64,000 nucleotides of DNA, taken from positions 45,302,908-45,366,907 of the forward strand of contig NC_079516.1 in NCBI RefSeq assembly GCF_000801105.2, read 5' to 3'. Each line of letters starts with the position of its first letter. Position 1 is the first letter of the stretch. Below the pieces are notes generated by a model. That model ran no database searches, was not told the origin of the DNA, and saw nothing but the letters and a program-made list of their open reading frames with translations. Shown here in pieces: positions 11,200-25,769 of this stretch. The DNA is from Raphanus sativus. Taxonomy: Eukaryota > Streptophyta > Magnoliopsida > Brassicales > Brassicaceae. The translations under genes and the position numbers were made by a program.

Positions 11200-12014
11200 T
11201 AGGTCTGGGCATTAAGATCAGATCTTGTCAGATTTGAGTCTTTCGAGTCTTAGATATTAAGATCTAATATGATAATTAGAATTTATCGGTTCGGATTTTC
11301 TCGGGTCCGAATCAGTTTAGATCTTAGAGAGCAGTGGGGGACGCAAGTAAGGAGACCTATGGGGTCATGTACCCCGTCTATTTTTTCTTATATTTTTCCT
11401 CCACTAGTTTTACAGTTATTTATGTAATTAATGTTCTCTATTTTTACAACTAGATATAATGGAATATTTTGATGTTCCCCCGTCTAACTATTGTGCTAGA
11501 TCCTGTTAGAGAGTTGGACCCAATAAGACAATTATCTTTTTTTGTTCGATCCGGTTCCGGATCAGATTCGGTTCGGATCTTGTCTAGTCAATCCCAATAA
11601 TACCAAAACATACAAAATATGCGAAAATATTTAAATATCCAAAATATCTAAATTTTTACCTAAAATCTACATAAAAGATACCCAAACTTTTATCTGATTA
11701 TCCGAATTATATTTTTGAAAAAAAAAATCTGAAACCCAAAAATATACCCGAAAATCCAAATCTGAAACTTAAAAAATACCCATAATACCAAAAATACACT
11801 GAAACATCTATATATACCTAATATACAACAAGTTTCGGGTATTTCGGGTACTCCATCGGGTCTTGGGTTCTGGTCGGGTCGGGTCCAAAATCCGCGGATC
11901 CTCCACAATAAGACCCAATAGGATAAAAAGATTGGTTCTGTCCCTATCCGAACCAGAATTTTTTGGGTTGATTTCGGATTGGGTCCTCAGGTTCGGAAAA
12001 AATGTCCACGCCTA
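11200..12014. mobile_element. Non-autonomous hAT element, 8-bp target duplication
   Basis: An 815-bp element flanked by perfect CACTAAAC (11192-11199 and 12015-12022). Terminal inverted repeats are TAGGTCTGGGCATT and TAGGCGTGGACATT. Subterminal regions are dense in words such as cgggtccgga and tcgggtcggg. The end sequence closely matches the hAT starting at 62869 (TAGGCCTGGGCG). A second, smaller element is nested inside at 11332-11505. No transposase is encoded. Confidence 0.85.
11332..11505. mobile_element. Small hAT-like element nested in the larger hAT
   Basis: A 174-bp insertion starting CAGTGGGGGACGC and ending GCTAGATCCTG. It is flanked by perfect TTAGAGAG (11324-11331 and 11506-11513). 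The 8-bp duplication and CAGTGG end suit hAT, although the inverted repeat is short and imperfect. Removing it restores a continuous host sequence. Confidence 0.7.
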
Positions 12015-12055
12015 CACTAAACTAAAAGTCTCTTGGATAAATCCATAGTATTTTC

Positions 12056-12441
12056 TAGTATTTTTAAAACCGGACCGACCATGTGGTTAGACCGGGTTCA
12101 ACCATGAACCGGGTATATAACTGAGTTGGATCTAATAATTGGTTCGACCATGAACGATCACGTAGCCAAATTGGATTTCAAAGTTATTAAACTATTAAAA
12201 CTATCAAAAATCTATAAATCATCCATATGAACATAAAACTAATTTATATTTATAATGTTTTATGCTGAAAAGTTATTTTTGTTTTAATTATGTATCATAT
12301 TTACTAACATTACTTTTAAATTTATATATTAAAAATATATTAACCAGATTGTTGAACCAAGTTTGATTCGGTCGAACCATATTGAATCGATTGATCCAAA
12401 AAAAATTTGGTTCAGCTTCCGGTTCGACTTTAAAAACACTT
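12056..12441. mobile_element. Second hAT-type MITE, 8-bp target duplication
   Basis: A 386-bp element between perfect GTATTTTC copies (12048-12055 and 12442-12449). Terminal inverted repeats TAGTATTTTTAAAACCGGACC and AAGTGTTTTTAAAGTCGAACC agree at about 16 of 21 positions. The inside carries aaccggaccgacc and ggttcgacca motifs. It lies only 33 bases from the end of the previous hAT duplication. Confidence 0.68.
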
Positions 12442-12449
12442 GTATTTTC

Positions 12450-13356
12450 ATGTTTTCTTGTTTCCTTTAGATTAGGTTTTTTTGGTTTTACCAAAAAACT
12501 ATCTTTTAACAGAAAGTTCATTTTTTTCTATCAAACAATACATCTAATTCAACGAACTGTTTTAAGTATATTTATCAAATGACATAATTTGAAAAAACTA
12601 AGAAATTAACAAAGGAGAATTTGAAACAACATCTCATCTATTTAGTGGAGGTTATAAGTTAGGGATTAGCATTTTATGTTTTCTTTTATTATAATCTTAT
12701 ATAAAAATTATCTACATCAAAACCTAAATATTACATGAAAATAATGTACAGAAAAAATTACGATAAATATGAAAGTATTTTTGGATTACTTAGGAGTAGA
12801 TCCTATGTCCAAATAGATCCAGACTAATCTTTTGGAACACATAGCCAATGGATAGGTTCGTACACCGGACTTGCAAATGGACAGAAAGCAAGTGTTCATA
12901 TCCGTGTGGAGTGTCTAAAAACAGTTATATGTTAATTCTTTCAATAAAAGTTTGTATTCGCAATTTGAGTAAAGGAAAAAAAATCCATTTTTATCATTGC
13001 ACCATGATGTCGAGACAATTTGGAAATATTTTTATTTAACAATATAAAGTTGGAATATTTTATTACGTCTCAGTGACCTTTTTTGTCTTCCTGCTATTTA
13101 GCTAAGCCTTGTCATTTATCTTATATATTGACCTCTTTAATATATATCAAGCTGCTCTATCAGACGAAATAATGTCACAGCACGCAGGTAAATATATGAT
13201 CCAGAACAGTGTTAACAGGTCATGGAGAGAAAGCAAGTGGCGTACCGATCACATGAAAAATAAAAGAAAGCTGGAAGGCACTTCCACTGGATTATGAAAG
13301 AAAAATGAATTTGTAAGATGGAGAAGAAGCGAATATAATAGTGAACTTAGTTGGAT
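12450..13356. other. Intergenic, nothing recognised
   Basis: AT-rich. Short open frames at 12848-13039 and 13109-13297 show no motif and are not called. Confidence 0.4.
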
Positions 13357-13407
13357 GTGCATATTATGCATATCCGTTACAAAAAAAAAAAGTGCATATT
13401 ATGCATA
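13357..13407. repeat. Micro-insertion in a 16-bp direct repeat (poly-A on plus)
   Basis: gtgcatattatgcata at 13357-13372 and 13392-13407, perfect. The spacer is tccgttac followed by an 11-A run, as expected for a retroposon reduced to its last bases and tail, plus-strand orientation. Confidence 0.75.
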
Positions 13408-14341
13408 CAGATATGGGTTCACGTGTGATTTTGTCTCCAATTTTGCTTTTAATAGCACTAGTAATTTATATTAAAATATATGCAAAGTTTATCCATGACA
13501 CAGAAACAATCCCTTGAGACAGAGTGACAATAAAAGCTTATCTATGCGACATTAATATCTTTACAAACTACAGATAAGCAAGAAATCTTGCGAGTTAAAA
13601 TAACTTCAACAAACAGAAGCGGAGGAGCACATGCTATACATACTATTCTTTGATATCCTTCCTTGTGAGTTTCAGCTAGATTTTTCAGTGTTGAAATTTA
13701 GGATCTACAAGATCATAACATAAAAATTTAATAAAGTAAAATCCAAGGTATAATACTACTATCCTTATTTTAGAAATTTAAGCCTAAATTTATTAAAAAT
13801 CTTATTCCAACTTATAGATTAGAAATTTATTATTTTTTTAGGATCCTAAGATCTATTAAAAATCTCGTAGAATATAAAATAAAAATTCAATAAATATCTC
13901 CTCTATATCATTTTAAGTGATTTTTAAAGATTTTTCACAAGGATTAAAATACAATTTTATGTAATTTTATCTTGTTTACATAAAATAACATAAAATAAAA
14001 CTAAATCAACCAATAAAAATATGCAGAATTGTGTAATTGTTCACAAATTTTGAATGACATTAAATATTATCTAAAATTGTGAGAACATCAACAAAATAAA
14101 ATATTTAAAAACCATTTATATCCTATTCACATCTATTCACACGTTAATCTATCATTTATTACAAAATTTACATAGAAAATCATAAATCTACTATTATACC
14201 AATCTTAAAAAGAATGCTATCTTTATTCTCAATTTTATGATATCAAAATATATCGGTGCTGTTTCCAAGGCTTATCTAATATTTTGACTATTTTACTTAT
14301 AATTAAAATTGTTTTTTTTTCATGATTATACGAAAACTTAT
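13408..14341. other. Intergenic, AT-rich
   Basis: Nothing recognised. The stretch near 13700-14220 is very AT-rich and may hold an old MITE, but no ends could be matched. Confidence 0.35.
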
Positions 14342-14385
14342 TCTCACAAAGATGTCTTTTTTTATCACATCTCACAAAGATGTCT
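14342..14385. repeat. Micro-insertion in a 16-bp direct repeat
   Basis: tctcacaaagatgtct at 14342-14357 and 14370-14385, perfect. The spacer is ttttttatcaca. Confidence 0.75.
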
Positions 14386-14985
14386 AAGATATTAATTTCA
14401 AGAAAAAACATTTACTACTCTTGTTTTTAACAATAAATAACTGAAATAATAAAAATGCTGAAAACGCTTTAACAATTTTACCATTTTAATCTATCCTTCA
14501 GTATGTAAAATTCTTGTTTTCCTGTTTTTTCTTTTATCAGTTAAAAATCTAAAATACCAAACAAAAAGATTCTTCTCGAAAACTAGCATAAGTGCATAAT
14601 ATATTTAAAATTTAAAACATTAGAAATTATTATGAGAAAACTTTAAATCTTTCATATTAACTCAAATCAAGCATGACATATTTGCGCTCATGCTTCAAAC
14701 TCAATCTTCATAAATGATGCATGGATTGGAACTCCATGTTTATGGAAGACCATAAACTCGAACCACATGCTGTATAAATTTATAATGGAACTGTGACGCA
14801 GAGAAATGACTCCTCGTTTAACAGAATTAGTGTTTGGACTTGGTACTTGTCATATGTGGTCAAGTATGGAAACACCAAATTTCTGATGATTAGGAAATTA
14901 TCGATATATTTGCTCGAAAGGGGTTAAGGGCTGGATGCTTTTGTTTACTAAGAAACTTTTTCGAACTCTTATCAGTTATTTCAAA

Positions 14986-15035
14986 AGATTTATACCAATG
15001 CTTTCTTTTTTTGGTCAAAGATTTAAACCAATGCT
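14986..15035. repeat. Micro-insertion in a 17-bp direct repeat
   Basis: agatttataccaatgct (14986-15002) recurs with one mismatch at 15019-15035. The spacer is ttctttttttggtcaa, ending in the same gtcaa seen beside T runs at 37.7 kb and in LINE 3' ends. Confidence 0.65.
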
Positions 15036-15114
15036 AAATATTTGAGATACATCCGGCCCTTTTTCATATATAAAAACTAATGAAAACATATATTAAACCC
15101 GCGTGTGAAATAGA

Positions 15115-15163
15115 AGACGCAGATGTCCTTTTTTTTTTTTTGGAACATAGACGCAGATGTCCT
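15115..15163. repeat. Micro-insertion in a 15-bp direct repeat
   Basis: agacgcagatgtcct at 15115-15129 and 15149-15163, perfect. The spacer is a 12-T run plus ggaacat. Confidence 0.72.
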
Positions 15164-15907
15164 ATTTGTAGGATTTACATGGAAAATCCTAAATATACCA
15201 ACTCTAATTTTCTAAACAGAGAATATACTTGTACTATTTTGACTAAAATGAATATCCTAATTTGGAAAAGACCTGTTAATGGTTTGTGTGATAATTTGAG
15301 TACAAGCCCAGCATAATACATGAAATAGAGAATGCATAAATGATAATTTTGTAATTTCGCCCATGGTTTGTTCGGGTGACTAAACTGTTTCGAAATATGT
15401 TGATAGGAAGCAAAACCAACAAATACCTCCGATTGGGCAATATAATCAATAGAACTTGTCAAACATTAATCAAAACAAAAGCTTTATTTAATCAAATATT
15501 AGTTACATAGATAAAACGGAGAACTGAATCTTAGCTTGAAAAGGAGATGGGATGTTGGAAGAATAATCGAGAGTGTCTGTGCATGATTGTTACATATCTT
15601 TCTTTTTCCACTATTTTTCATGCTAATAATTAAATAAATGTTTGCATCTAATTGTACAGGTTTGACTTCTCTTTTTCAGATGTTCTCCACTTCATATCAA
15701 CCCTAAAATCTCTTAGATGATATGGGTAATGGGTGTTGTAATTGTGGACGTCTTTGTCGTAATATGGATGTACCCTACCATCTTAAAAAACAGCGATTTA
15801 TTTTATTTATCTTGGTTGTATTATATTCCACAAGGATTTGTATTTCTTTTTGTGAAACTATTTACATTATAAAAAGGTCAGTGAACATCAATGTTTACAA
15901 TCGAAAC

Positions 15908-15953
15908 AAAAGAAAGTACTGTTTTCAAAAAAAATAAAATAAAAGAAAGTACT
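15908..15953. repeat. Micro-insertion in a 13-bp direct repeat
   Basis: aaaagaaagtact at 15908-15920 and 15941-15953, perfect. The spacer is gttttcaaaaaaaataaaat, an A-rich tail on the plus strand. Confidence 0.55.
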
Positions 15954-16288
15954 AAATCCTAGCTGGCTTGATTTGACACTGAAATAAGAACGATCATACT
16001 CTGATTCTATAGATGTATTAAGCTGAAGAACACAATATGCAACAAACAATCAGAAGCAGGATAAATACGACAGTCACGTGAAAACATGGACTAGGTGAGT
16101 CTGGTAGAGAGAACATGGCCACACAACCACAACACTGAAGAATATTGAAACTTGACTAGGGCATTAAGATAAGATAAAAGGTTATAGTTCCAGAATTATA
16201 TATCCTGATGGAGTCACGAAGGTTTGACAGAGCTAAAGGAGAGAGCGAGCGTCGAGTTTTCCAGTTGTGAGAACTGGTTGCGGCGTTT

Positions 16289-16353
16289 GAGATATCTATG
16301 TAGGATTTTTTTTTTTTTTTTTTTTTTTGAAACTCGAGATATCTATGTAGGAT
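16289..16353. repeat. Micro-insertion: 22 T plus gaaactc in an 18-bp direct repeat
   Basis: gagatatctatgtaggat at 16289-16306 and 16336-16353, perfect. Between them lie 22 T and gaaactc. Read on the minus strand this is GAGTTTC plus a 22-A tail between target duplications, the clearest tail-only retroposition-like insert in the window. Confidence 0.8.
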
Positions 16354-18412
16354 AAAGGAGAGATTCTGGATCTAAAGGCAACAAAAAGTTAAATTTAGTG
16401 GGCTGTGGTTCTTTAAGTAGATTTGTGGTGGGCTTACCAGAACCCAAACTAAGGCCAGACCCAACCCAAACTGATCACGTGCAATCCGGAGGTGAGTTGG
16501 ATTGATGGAGTTCGACAAAGGAACGTGGATGACAAAATACAAGAAATGATTTGACAAACAAATGTATTTTTTTTGATGAAATTTCAAATGGATTAATCTA
16601 CTAAAAATGACCATTTACACGAGGGATATAGAGCCTAAGTATGAAAGAACAAAAAATTTCTACTATCTACCATAAGTCTCGAGCAGCAACCAACTCATGA
16701 CAAACAAATGTATTTTCCTGGTTAGACTGGATACAATGGACTGCTGAAAAAAAATATTAAACAGTTGAATGCATTGCTATGGTAAGTTGAATAATATGGA
16801 AGAGGAAGTGGATTAAACTTGGTTGTGAAGATTCAACTAGTTGAATCAAAAAAGTGAAGACACAATAAGACACATGACATTAATAGATTGGATGAAAAAT
16901 ATTTTTAAAAGATATAAATATGGTGTCTTCTTATTGGTTGAAGTGATTTTTAGTATTCTTTTTAACCTAAGTTATTTGAGATCGATTATTTGACACTAAA
17001 ATATTTTACTTATTTATCATTTTAATACCAAAAGTACTTATTTTTAAAACTCTACAAACAGAAATTTATTTCATTTGAATTGGACAATTAATAATTCATC
17101 CTTTTTTGAAATAAATATAATAAAAAATTAACATTCAGAATGATAGTTTCTATAATTTGTATTTATTACTTGAAAATATAAAACGAAAAAACAGAATCTA
17201 ATTTTAAATTTATCATTATTAGTTATTTTGATTTAGTTTTTATATATTGTTGTTAATATGCAAATATAAGGAAATAAAAGTGAAAAAGTTGTGGGATAGT
17301 GTGTTGAATTTTATTAAACTAAAATATTGTAAACATAAAAATTGTATGGATGTTCAATAAATAGGTAAAAATGATATATAATGTTAAAAACTGAAAATTA
17401 GGGTGTTGAATGTTTTTTACCTAATGTACATAGTCTTACATGAACCACTCAAAAACTTGATTCGACAGAGACAATGTGGAACTTTGTTAAATAAAAAAAA
17501 AAACTATAATTTAGTAAAATTTAAAACTTACCATACAACATGTAAATATACTTTTAGAAAATTTTAAATCTTAGAATTTCTATAACAAAATTTATCAACA
17601 CTTCATTTTTTTTTTAATTTATCAAAAACAACATATATCAAACTATACATGATCTTACAAAATATATCTATCATCCTAGGATAAAAGAAAAAAAATCTAA
17701 CTTAACAAGATGTTCTTACTTTAGTCCTATTGTAACCAAAAAATTGTAATCAGAAAATTGATACAATCCACTATACTAAAATATGAATAACCAACATCTT
17801 AATATGAACAATCAAATCAACCAATTATTATGATTTAGTGTGTAGTAGTGTTCAAAATCTAAAGTGTGTATGAATTTTTAAAATATTACAAGTTATGTTT
17901 ATTAATGTAACTGATTTTTCCTATTTTCTAAAACAAAAAATACCAAGTTATAAAAAACTTTACAAAAGAGGATGAACTGAACTACACAAATTTAAGAAAT
18001 AATAATTCATTTTTAACATAATAAAAAATCGTTGTTTGATTTAAAATTATAGATGCAATTTAACATATCAAAATAAATAATTGAAATAAATACAAAATAA
18101 TATATGTGAAATAGCAAATCTAATTAAAATGGGAACATAATAATACATAATAAATTTTATTATACATATATATTACAAAATAACTCAAAACTTATAAACA
18201 AACGAAAAAATATTTATCAATTGTTATAACTTAAAACTTATATTGTTCTATCTCATTTGACCATTCCTGACTTCAAGCATTCACTTGCCTTAACTCAGTT
18301 CTTAAACTTTTGGCGTTATCCTACCTTTGATTTCATTCGACCATTGCCATTATCCAGCCTTGATACTGAATCCAGTTCCATAGATTGCAACCACCCTTGA
18401 ATTCGATCCTAG

Positions 18413-18962
18413 TTAGTTGATTTCTTCAAACTCCAAGGATTCCTTGGTGCCCTTAAGCCTCATCAAGGAATTCATCTGTGTAAGCCTAGACTGAACTGGA
18501 TATCTGCAGTACCTGAACAGGCACCCATTTTGGCACGGTCTGAAACTTCCTCCTTTCCAGAACAGTCTCCTCCATGATGGGTACTTTCCTTGGCCAACCA
18601 CGCTTCCTCTATGGCGGCTCCTCCACAGGAGTCAGCTTCACCCTCCAGATAACGGGTGGTGTGTGCACCTTTCTCGAGAGATCACATCCCCTCTTGAGCG
18701 GCACTGCTTCTGCCTCAAACGATGGTCAAAACAATTGGGCTCGGGCATGATCCAGTTGCTTCTGGAAATGGGTAATCGTTATGCGTTTCAAAGGTCCTCC
18801 TAGATATGTGAAAGGTATCACATTTCTGCCATGATTGTAGATGGGCTTTCTGGCCAACACAAGAGTTACTTTCAAGAGGACAGTCAGTCTCCAAGATTGT
18901 TCCCAGTCAACAACGACATCCTGCACGTAAGGTAAGTGGATCCGATCAAAACCATAAAACAT
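18413..18962 (-). pseudogene. Probable retroelement polyprotein remnant
   Basis: A GC-richer island in AT-rich DNA. On the minus strand two open pieces can be read. The first (18726-18962) contains FTYLGGPLKRITITHFQKQL, which resembles the GPxTRxxxKxxxxAL segment at the C-terminus of plant gypsy polyproteins. The second (18413-18601) has no recognised motif. Stops separate them. Assignment to a retroelement is tentative; an unrelated decayed gene is possible. Confidence 0.3.
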
Positions 18963-19614
18963 GTCTACACATCGTATAGTTGGTTGTATTCAAAGATTTT
19001 ACAAAGTTTCCAAAGGCTATAGACTTTCCCAAACATTTCACTAACTGAAATTAGGTTTTTGACATTAAAGGCCAGTTAAACATAAAATTACTAAATCATA
19101 CTATTAATTAGGATGAACATCACAATTTAATTTGGTGGACAAAGAAAACGATTTCGAAAGTTTTGATTAGGATAAGCACACGATTTAGTACGAACCAAGA
19201 TTGAAATATTGGTTATTGAGAATGATTTAGCTAAGTTGATCATACATTAGCAATTTCGTCAAGTTCAAAGAGTCTTGTTCTATTTGGAATTGAGTTATAT
19301 TTAAGTCATTTGTTCTATTTGGAATTGAGTCATATTTAAGTCATTAGTATACACATCATATTTTAGAATCAATTAAATTAATAATATTTTCGTTTAGTCG
19401 CGATTTCAATCAATATCACTCCATAAATAAAAAAATTTGAACTTTGAGATGAGAAAAGAAAAGATTCTATCTCTAAACTTGTACGGCATGCGAAGGTTGT
19501 GACTTATTGAAAATAGAAAAGACGCCTTACAAAAAAAAAATTGAGGGGAAAACAGAATCAACAAATTGAGATCTGAAAAGAGAATCTTAAGAGAAGAGAA
19601 AATTTTGAAAAAAA
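18963..19614. other. Upstream region of the ethanolamine kinase gene
   Basis: Holds a 35-bp tandem duplication (19276-19345) and a purine-rich stretch from about 19540 that is probably the leader. No clear TATA box was identified. Confidence 0.4.
19276..19345. repeat. 35-bp tandem duplication
   Basis: The unit beginning tgttctatttggaattgagt at 19276-19310 is repeated at 19311-19345 with one mismatch. It lies about 270 bases before the kinase ATG. Confidence 0.8.
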
Positions 19615-21928
<2,314 letters not shown>

Positions 21929-22438
21929 CTTGCTTGACCAAAATGGAAATTTGATTTTTTTTTTTGTCGTTATCAATTCTTGTAAAAGTTGTTACGTGTT
22001 GCTTTGTATGAATGAACTTGTTTTAAGGAAATAGTCGCTTTTTAAATCTCGAAAAGCTGAATAAAGTAATCTAGTGACTGGGAAATTCCTTCCCTACAAG
22101 ATGTACAATCTCAATTAAGCAAGTTTACTTGGTTTTATAAAAAGATCAAGGCCGTGCTCATGGCTGTGGAGAACAATTTTCTCCTATTCACCCTGCTTTT
22201 AAAAATAACGAAAGATATTGACATAGTTTGAACAATGAAATTTGATTTTGTAATAATTTCCTTTTTAACAACAAAAAGTTGCAACAAAGTTATGTTCTAA
22301 TTTTAATATGCAGCTCTCATCTTTCTTGCATATACTTTTTTTTTTCCGAATCTGATCTTGTCCCTAAACTATTCTTTTACAAAGAATCATGTTTCCTTCA
22401 TGATTTATTAATTAGCAGCCTTAAACATGGATAAGTAG
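21929..22438. other. Kinase 3' UTR and intergenic DNA
   Basis: An AATAAA at about 22061 is a possible polyadenylation signal for the kinase. Nothing else is recognised before the gypsy remnant. Confidence 0.4.
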
Positions 22439-24075
22439 TCAATGAGCTGACAAATCTGACCTCAAGTCCTCGGGTAGTAGTGGAACAATCAACATGAGAT
22501 ACTCTACAATTTTATTTAATAGAAACATGTGAAACATATCATAGGATGAAGAAAACTCCTTAGACAAGTCCAGATGATAAGTCATTGTGCCAGTCCGTCC
22601 AATGATCATGTACTGCTCAATGTACTTTGATTGCATCTTATCCATCTTTACAGCCATGTTTATATCTTGTACATTAACTTTTTTGTTTGTTACACCATCT
22701 CTCCCAACTTGGAATTTAACTTCTCTCTCCTTTTACCCATATACACTTGTATCGGTTTTTAAGTTTCTTCCATTCTATTTTCTCTTTATCACTTCGAGCT
22801 AAAGATTTCATTATTCCCCAGTTTGATCCAGAATAATGGGCTTGACATGGACAATTTGATGCTTGATTTGAAATTGTCCATGTAAGCAACTATACCAATC
22901 AAAAATAGTTCTTCCAGTTTGTATCCAAAATCCAAAACACAAGGCTGCAACATATCGTCTAACTTCTCCGCTCATACGATCAATACTTCCTTAAATGATA
23001 AGTCTTACTCAAATGCACCATAGTGCCCAATCTTTTCCAAAATTTCATCAAGAAATTAAAAGAGGATCATTCATCTCGATTTGACATGGTCTAACATTAA
23101 TCCAATAAAGTCTCACCATCTTTCTCAGATCCAGCTAAACTCACTTATCTGCCACATCTCTCTTTTGAATTGCATGGAATTGTACATAATTAGTCAAGCA
23201 GTTTACTTATAATCCATAGTGAAACATGAAGATTCTTAACCCTTGATAGCCCGTTCACAAAATTCATCGTGATCATATCTCAATTTCACTCGGGCATTGG
23301 TAACTTAACATCAACCCACTTGGTACTTGATTTAACTTCACCGGTTGACATATCAGACTCCTAATCACTCATTCCACAACATTTATTTTCATCCACGATC
23401 AACAGCATTATCGCTTAAGGTCATAGTACATCCATGTTGCCCCTAACTGTAAGTGAACTTAGAATGATGTGCTTCCTTCAATACCATATTTTTCAACTCC
23501 TTTTTATTTGGAACACACACTTGTCCACTGAAATAATCATATCATTATTGGCTTTCCAGTACTCTACAACATCATCTTTAATCATCTTAACTAACAAATT
23601 ATTGTTTCTTTGGGCCATTGTGATCCAAAACAGCAAGTTCGCTTGATCAGCCGCTTCCTCACCTCTATCAACTGTCTCACATGCCAACAAATTCACTTGC
23701 AACATTCTAAGCATTGTAATCAATGCTTCTGCTTCCTTCTCTACCAAAGACATTTTTCTTCCTATGACTAAACACATTCACCACTAAATTAAATTAGCCT
23801 TTCATGGATGGTAGGCTATCTCTAAATCTTAGTTTGTGAAAGCTGAGTGAAAGTATACCTAAAACTCTTATGTTCATGAAAACCTGACTTTTTTCCATAT
23901 AGATACACCAACCAAACTTTTAAGAGAATACTATCACTGCCAACTCTAAGTCATATGGTTGAAATAATTTTTGTTATACTTCTTCAACCTTCAAGTGCAT
24001 AGGTGATTACACATTCCTTTGAGATCAAGAGAAACATAAGTTTGGTCTTAGATGTGTTAGTGCATAAGCACTCCT
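22439..24075 (-). pseudogene. Decayed Ty3/gypsy pol remnant (RNase H to integrase)
   Basis: Minus-strand polyprotein debris in gypsy order. At 24075-23830 an RNase H piece resembles the ITYAL..HDLELAVIVF..KIW..YLYG segment. At 23777-23493 an integrase zinc-finger-side piece is open (CVFQIKR matching the LCVP region). About 23300-22860 holds integrase-core debris (LPMPEWNxDMITMNFV). At 22657-22439 the C-terminal piece YMIIGRTGTMTYHLDLSKEF corresponds to the FIGPYxIxxRVGxVAYRLDLP motif. Stops and frameshifts throughout show it is long dead. No LTRs or target duplication were found. Confidence 0.75.
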
Positions 24076-25769
24076 AGGTGGATAGTACTAACACCGGCGT
24101 CAATCTAACCATGGACGAATCGATAAATCTGGTAGCTTCGTCTCTTTTCTTGATCCATGTCCTTTTCAACATACTGACAAAACATAGAATTAGCAATTCG
24201 ATTGTATTGATCACAGAAACCTCCATACAAGCTTTGTTTATACAAATCATCACGTTCGAGTTAGTTTTGTTGTTGGCTCAACAAAATTAGATAATCATTT
24301 AACATGATCCAATAATTAATTTTTTGTTTTTGTATAAATCGAATAAGTTTTGTTGTTGATCCAACAAACTTTTTTTGAATTGTTGACTTTGTTACTTAAA
24401 TAAGATATCTGTCATTCATAATAAAAACTATTGCAAAATTTCATATTGTGTAAATCGTAGGTTTTAACCTAGTTATCATTATTTCAAAAGTGAATATTCA
24501 ACATAAATAACATAGCATAGAGTCATAAGGAATATTCATATCAATCGTATATTTATATGAACAGTTCTACTATACCTTACACTACATTGTGTATAATAAA
24601 AAGACCCCAAAAAATCTAAGGAGAAAAGTCACGACCAATGTACACTTGTTGAGGAGATTGATGTAATACTTAGTCCATCCGGAATATATGCAATTTGTGA
24701 CACATCTTATGTGTATTAATTTTGATTCTCTCTTATCGAATCCCCTCGGTGTCAACACGCTAGAATCTTCCCTTTTCTCTATAAACTTTATTTACTCTCT
24801 TTTTTTGTTTATTAAACATGAATGAAACTCAAACTGTTACAAGACCATAACTACATTTGTTCTAGCTTAGATTTCATCAAAAGAAATTTCCGAACTTACA
24901 ATTTTTTTTTGCCAACCGAACTAAGTTTACTTAGAAGGATGATTTACGCTTTCATTGTAGTATTATCAAAGGATGGTCCCATACAATGATGTATCGGCTG
25001 AAGGCATATAACGTCTTTCTGTCTTATTTCATCAACCTCGTTTTATTAATCAAACATTGATATCCACCCCGTTTGTATAATATGTATAACAAAATAGACT
25101 ATTAACTTCCTTACAAAAATAGATATATAAACTCACAAGAATCAAATCCTTTGAACGCAGGTCATACTCACTGGTTAAGGATTCCACTTGGTTTGTCATC
25201 TCAAAATGTCAATTTATTATACAAAATGTAAGGTTGCGTCTCTTCCAAGAAACATATATAAAAAGAACAAAGAACAACTGAGTGAACAAGCACACACAGC
25301 TTCATCTCGCCGCAACCCAATTTGCTTTAGTTAACATTCCCTCCTTAAAGTAACGTTGCTCGGATACGTTACTGTGACAGTGATCTAATACTGTGTCTTT
25401 TGAAAAACAGATGCAAAGCGTTCTTTTTAATTGATTTGACTATCGAGGACACAAACTATAGCTATCGGATTACAACCAAATACTTAGTACGTTTAACCAA
25501 TGTAATATTTCGATGGATGACCATGTGATCATTGGCTAATGAATGAGTTCTCACGACAATTGTGTATTTTGTAATGCTTGGGAGGAAGACAAATGTTTTC
25601 AGACAAGCAGAGGTATGTTTCTCAGCCTAAAACTACGTAACAGAATCTTAATAAAGAAGTTGGATATATATATTTATATATGTTATTTTGATGATTTTCT
25701 ATACACTTCTGAATATACGGAACGCGAAAAGAAAAAGTTTATTGTAAACTTTTGGTATCAATAAGATTT
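24076..25769. other. Intergenic, nothing recognised
   Basis: Open frames at 24078-24290 and 25543-25764 have no family motif. The rest is AT-rich. Confidence 0.4.

Larger units (their letters stand above)
15164..18240. other. Long intergenic stretch
   Basis: About 3 kb without a supported gene. It holds two micro-insertions (15908-15953 and 16289-16353). Open frames at 15175-15462, 15722-15937 and 16372-16614 have no recognisable domains. From 16.8 to 18.2 kb the DNA is strongly AT-rich. Confidence 0.4.

Noticed and set aside
24896..24945. Further micro-insertion around a T run (ccgaactta / ccgaactaa)
   Set aside because: The repeated word is short and imperfect. Similar weak cases near 47240 and 60838 were also left out.
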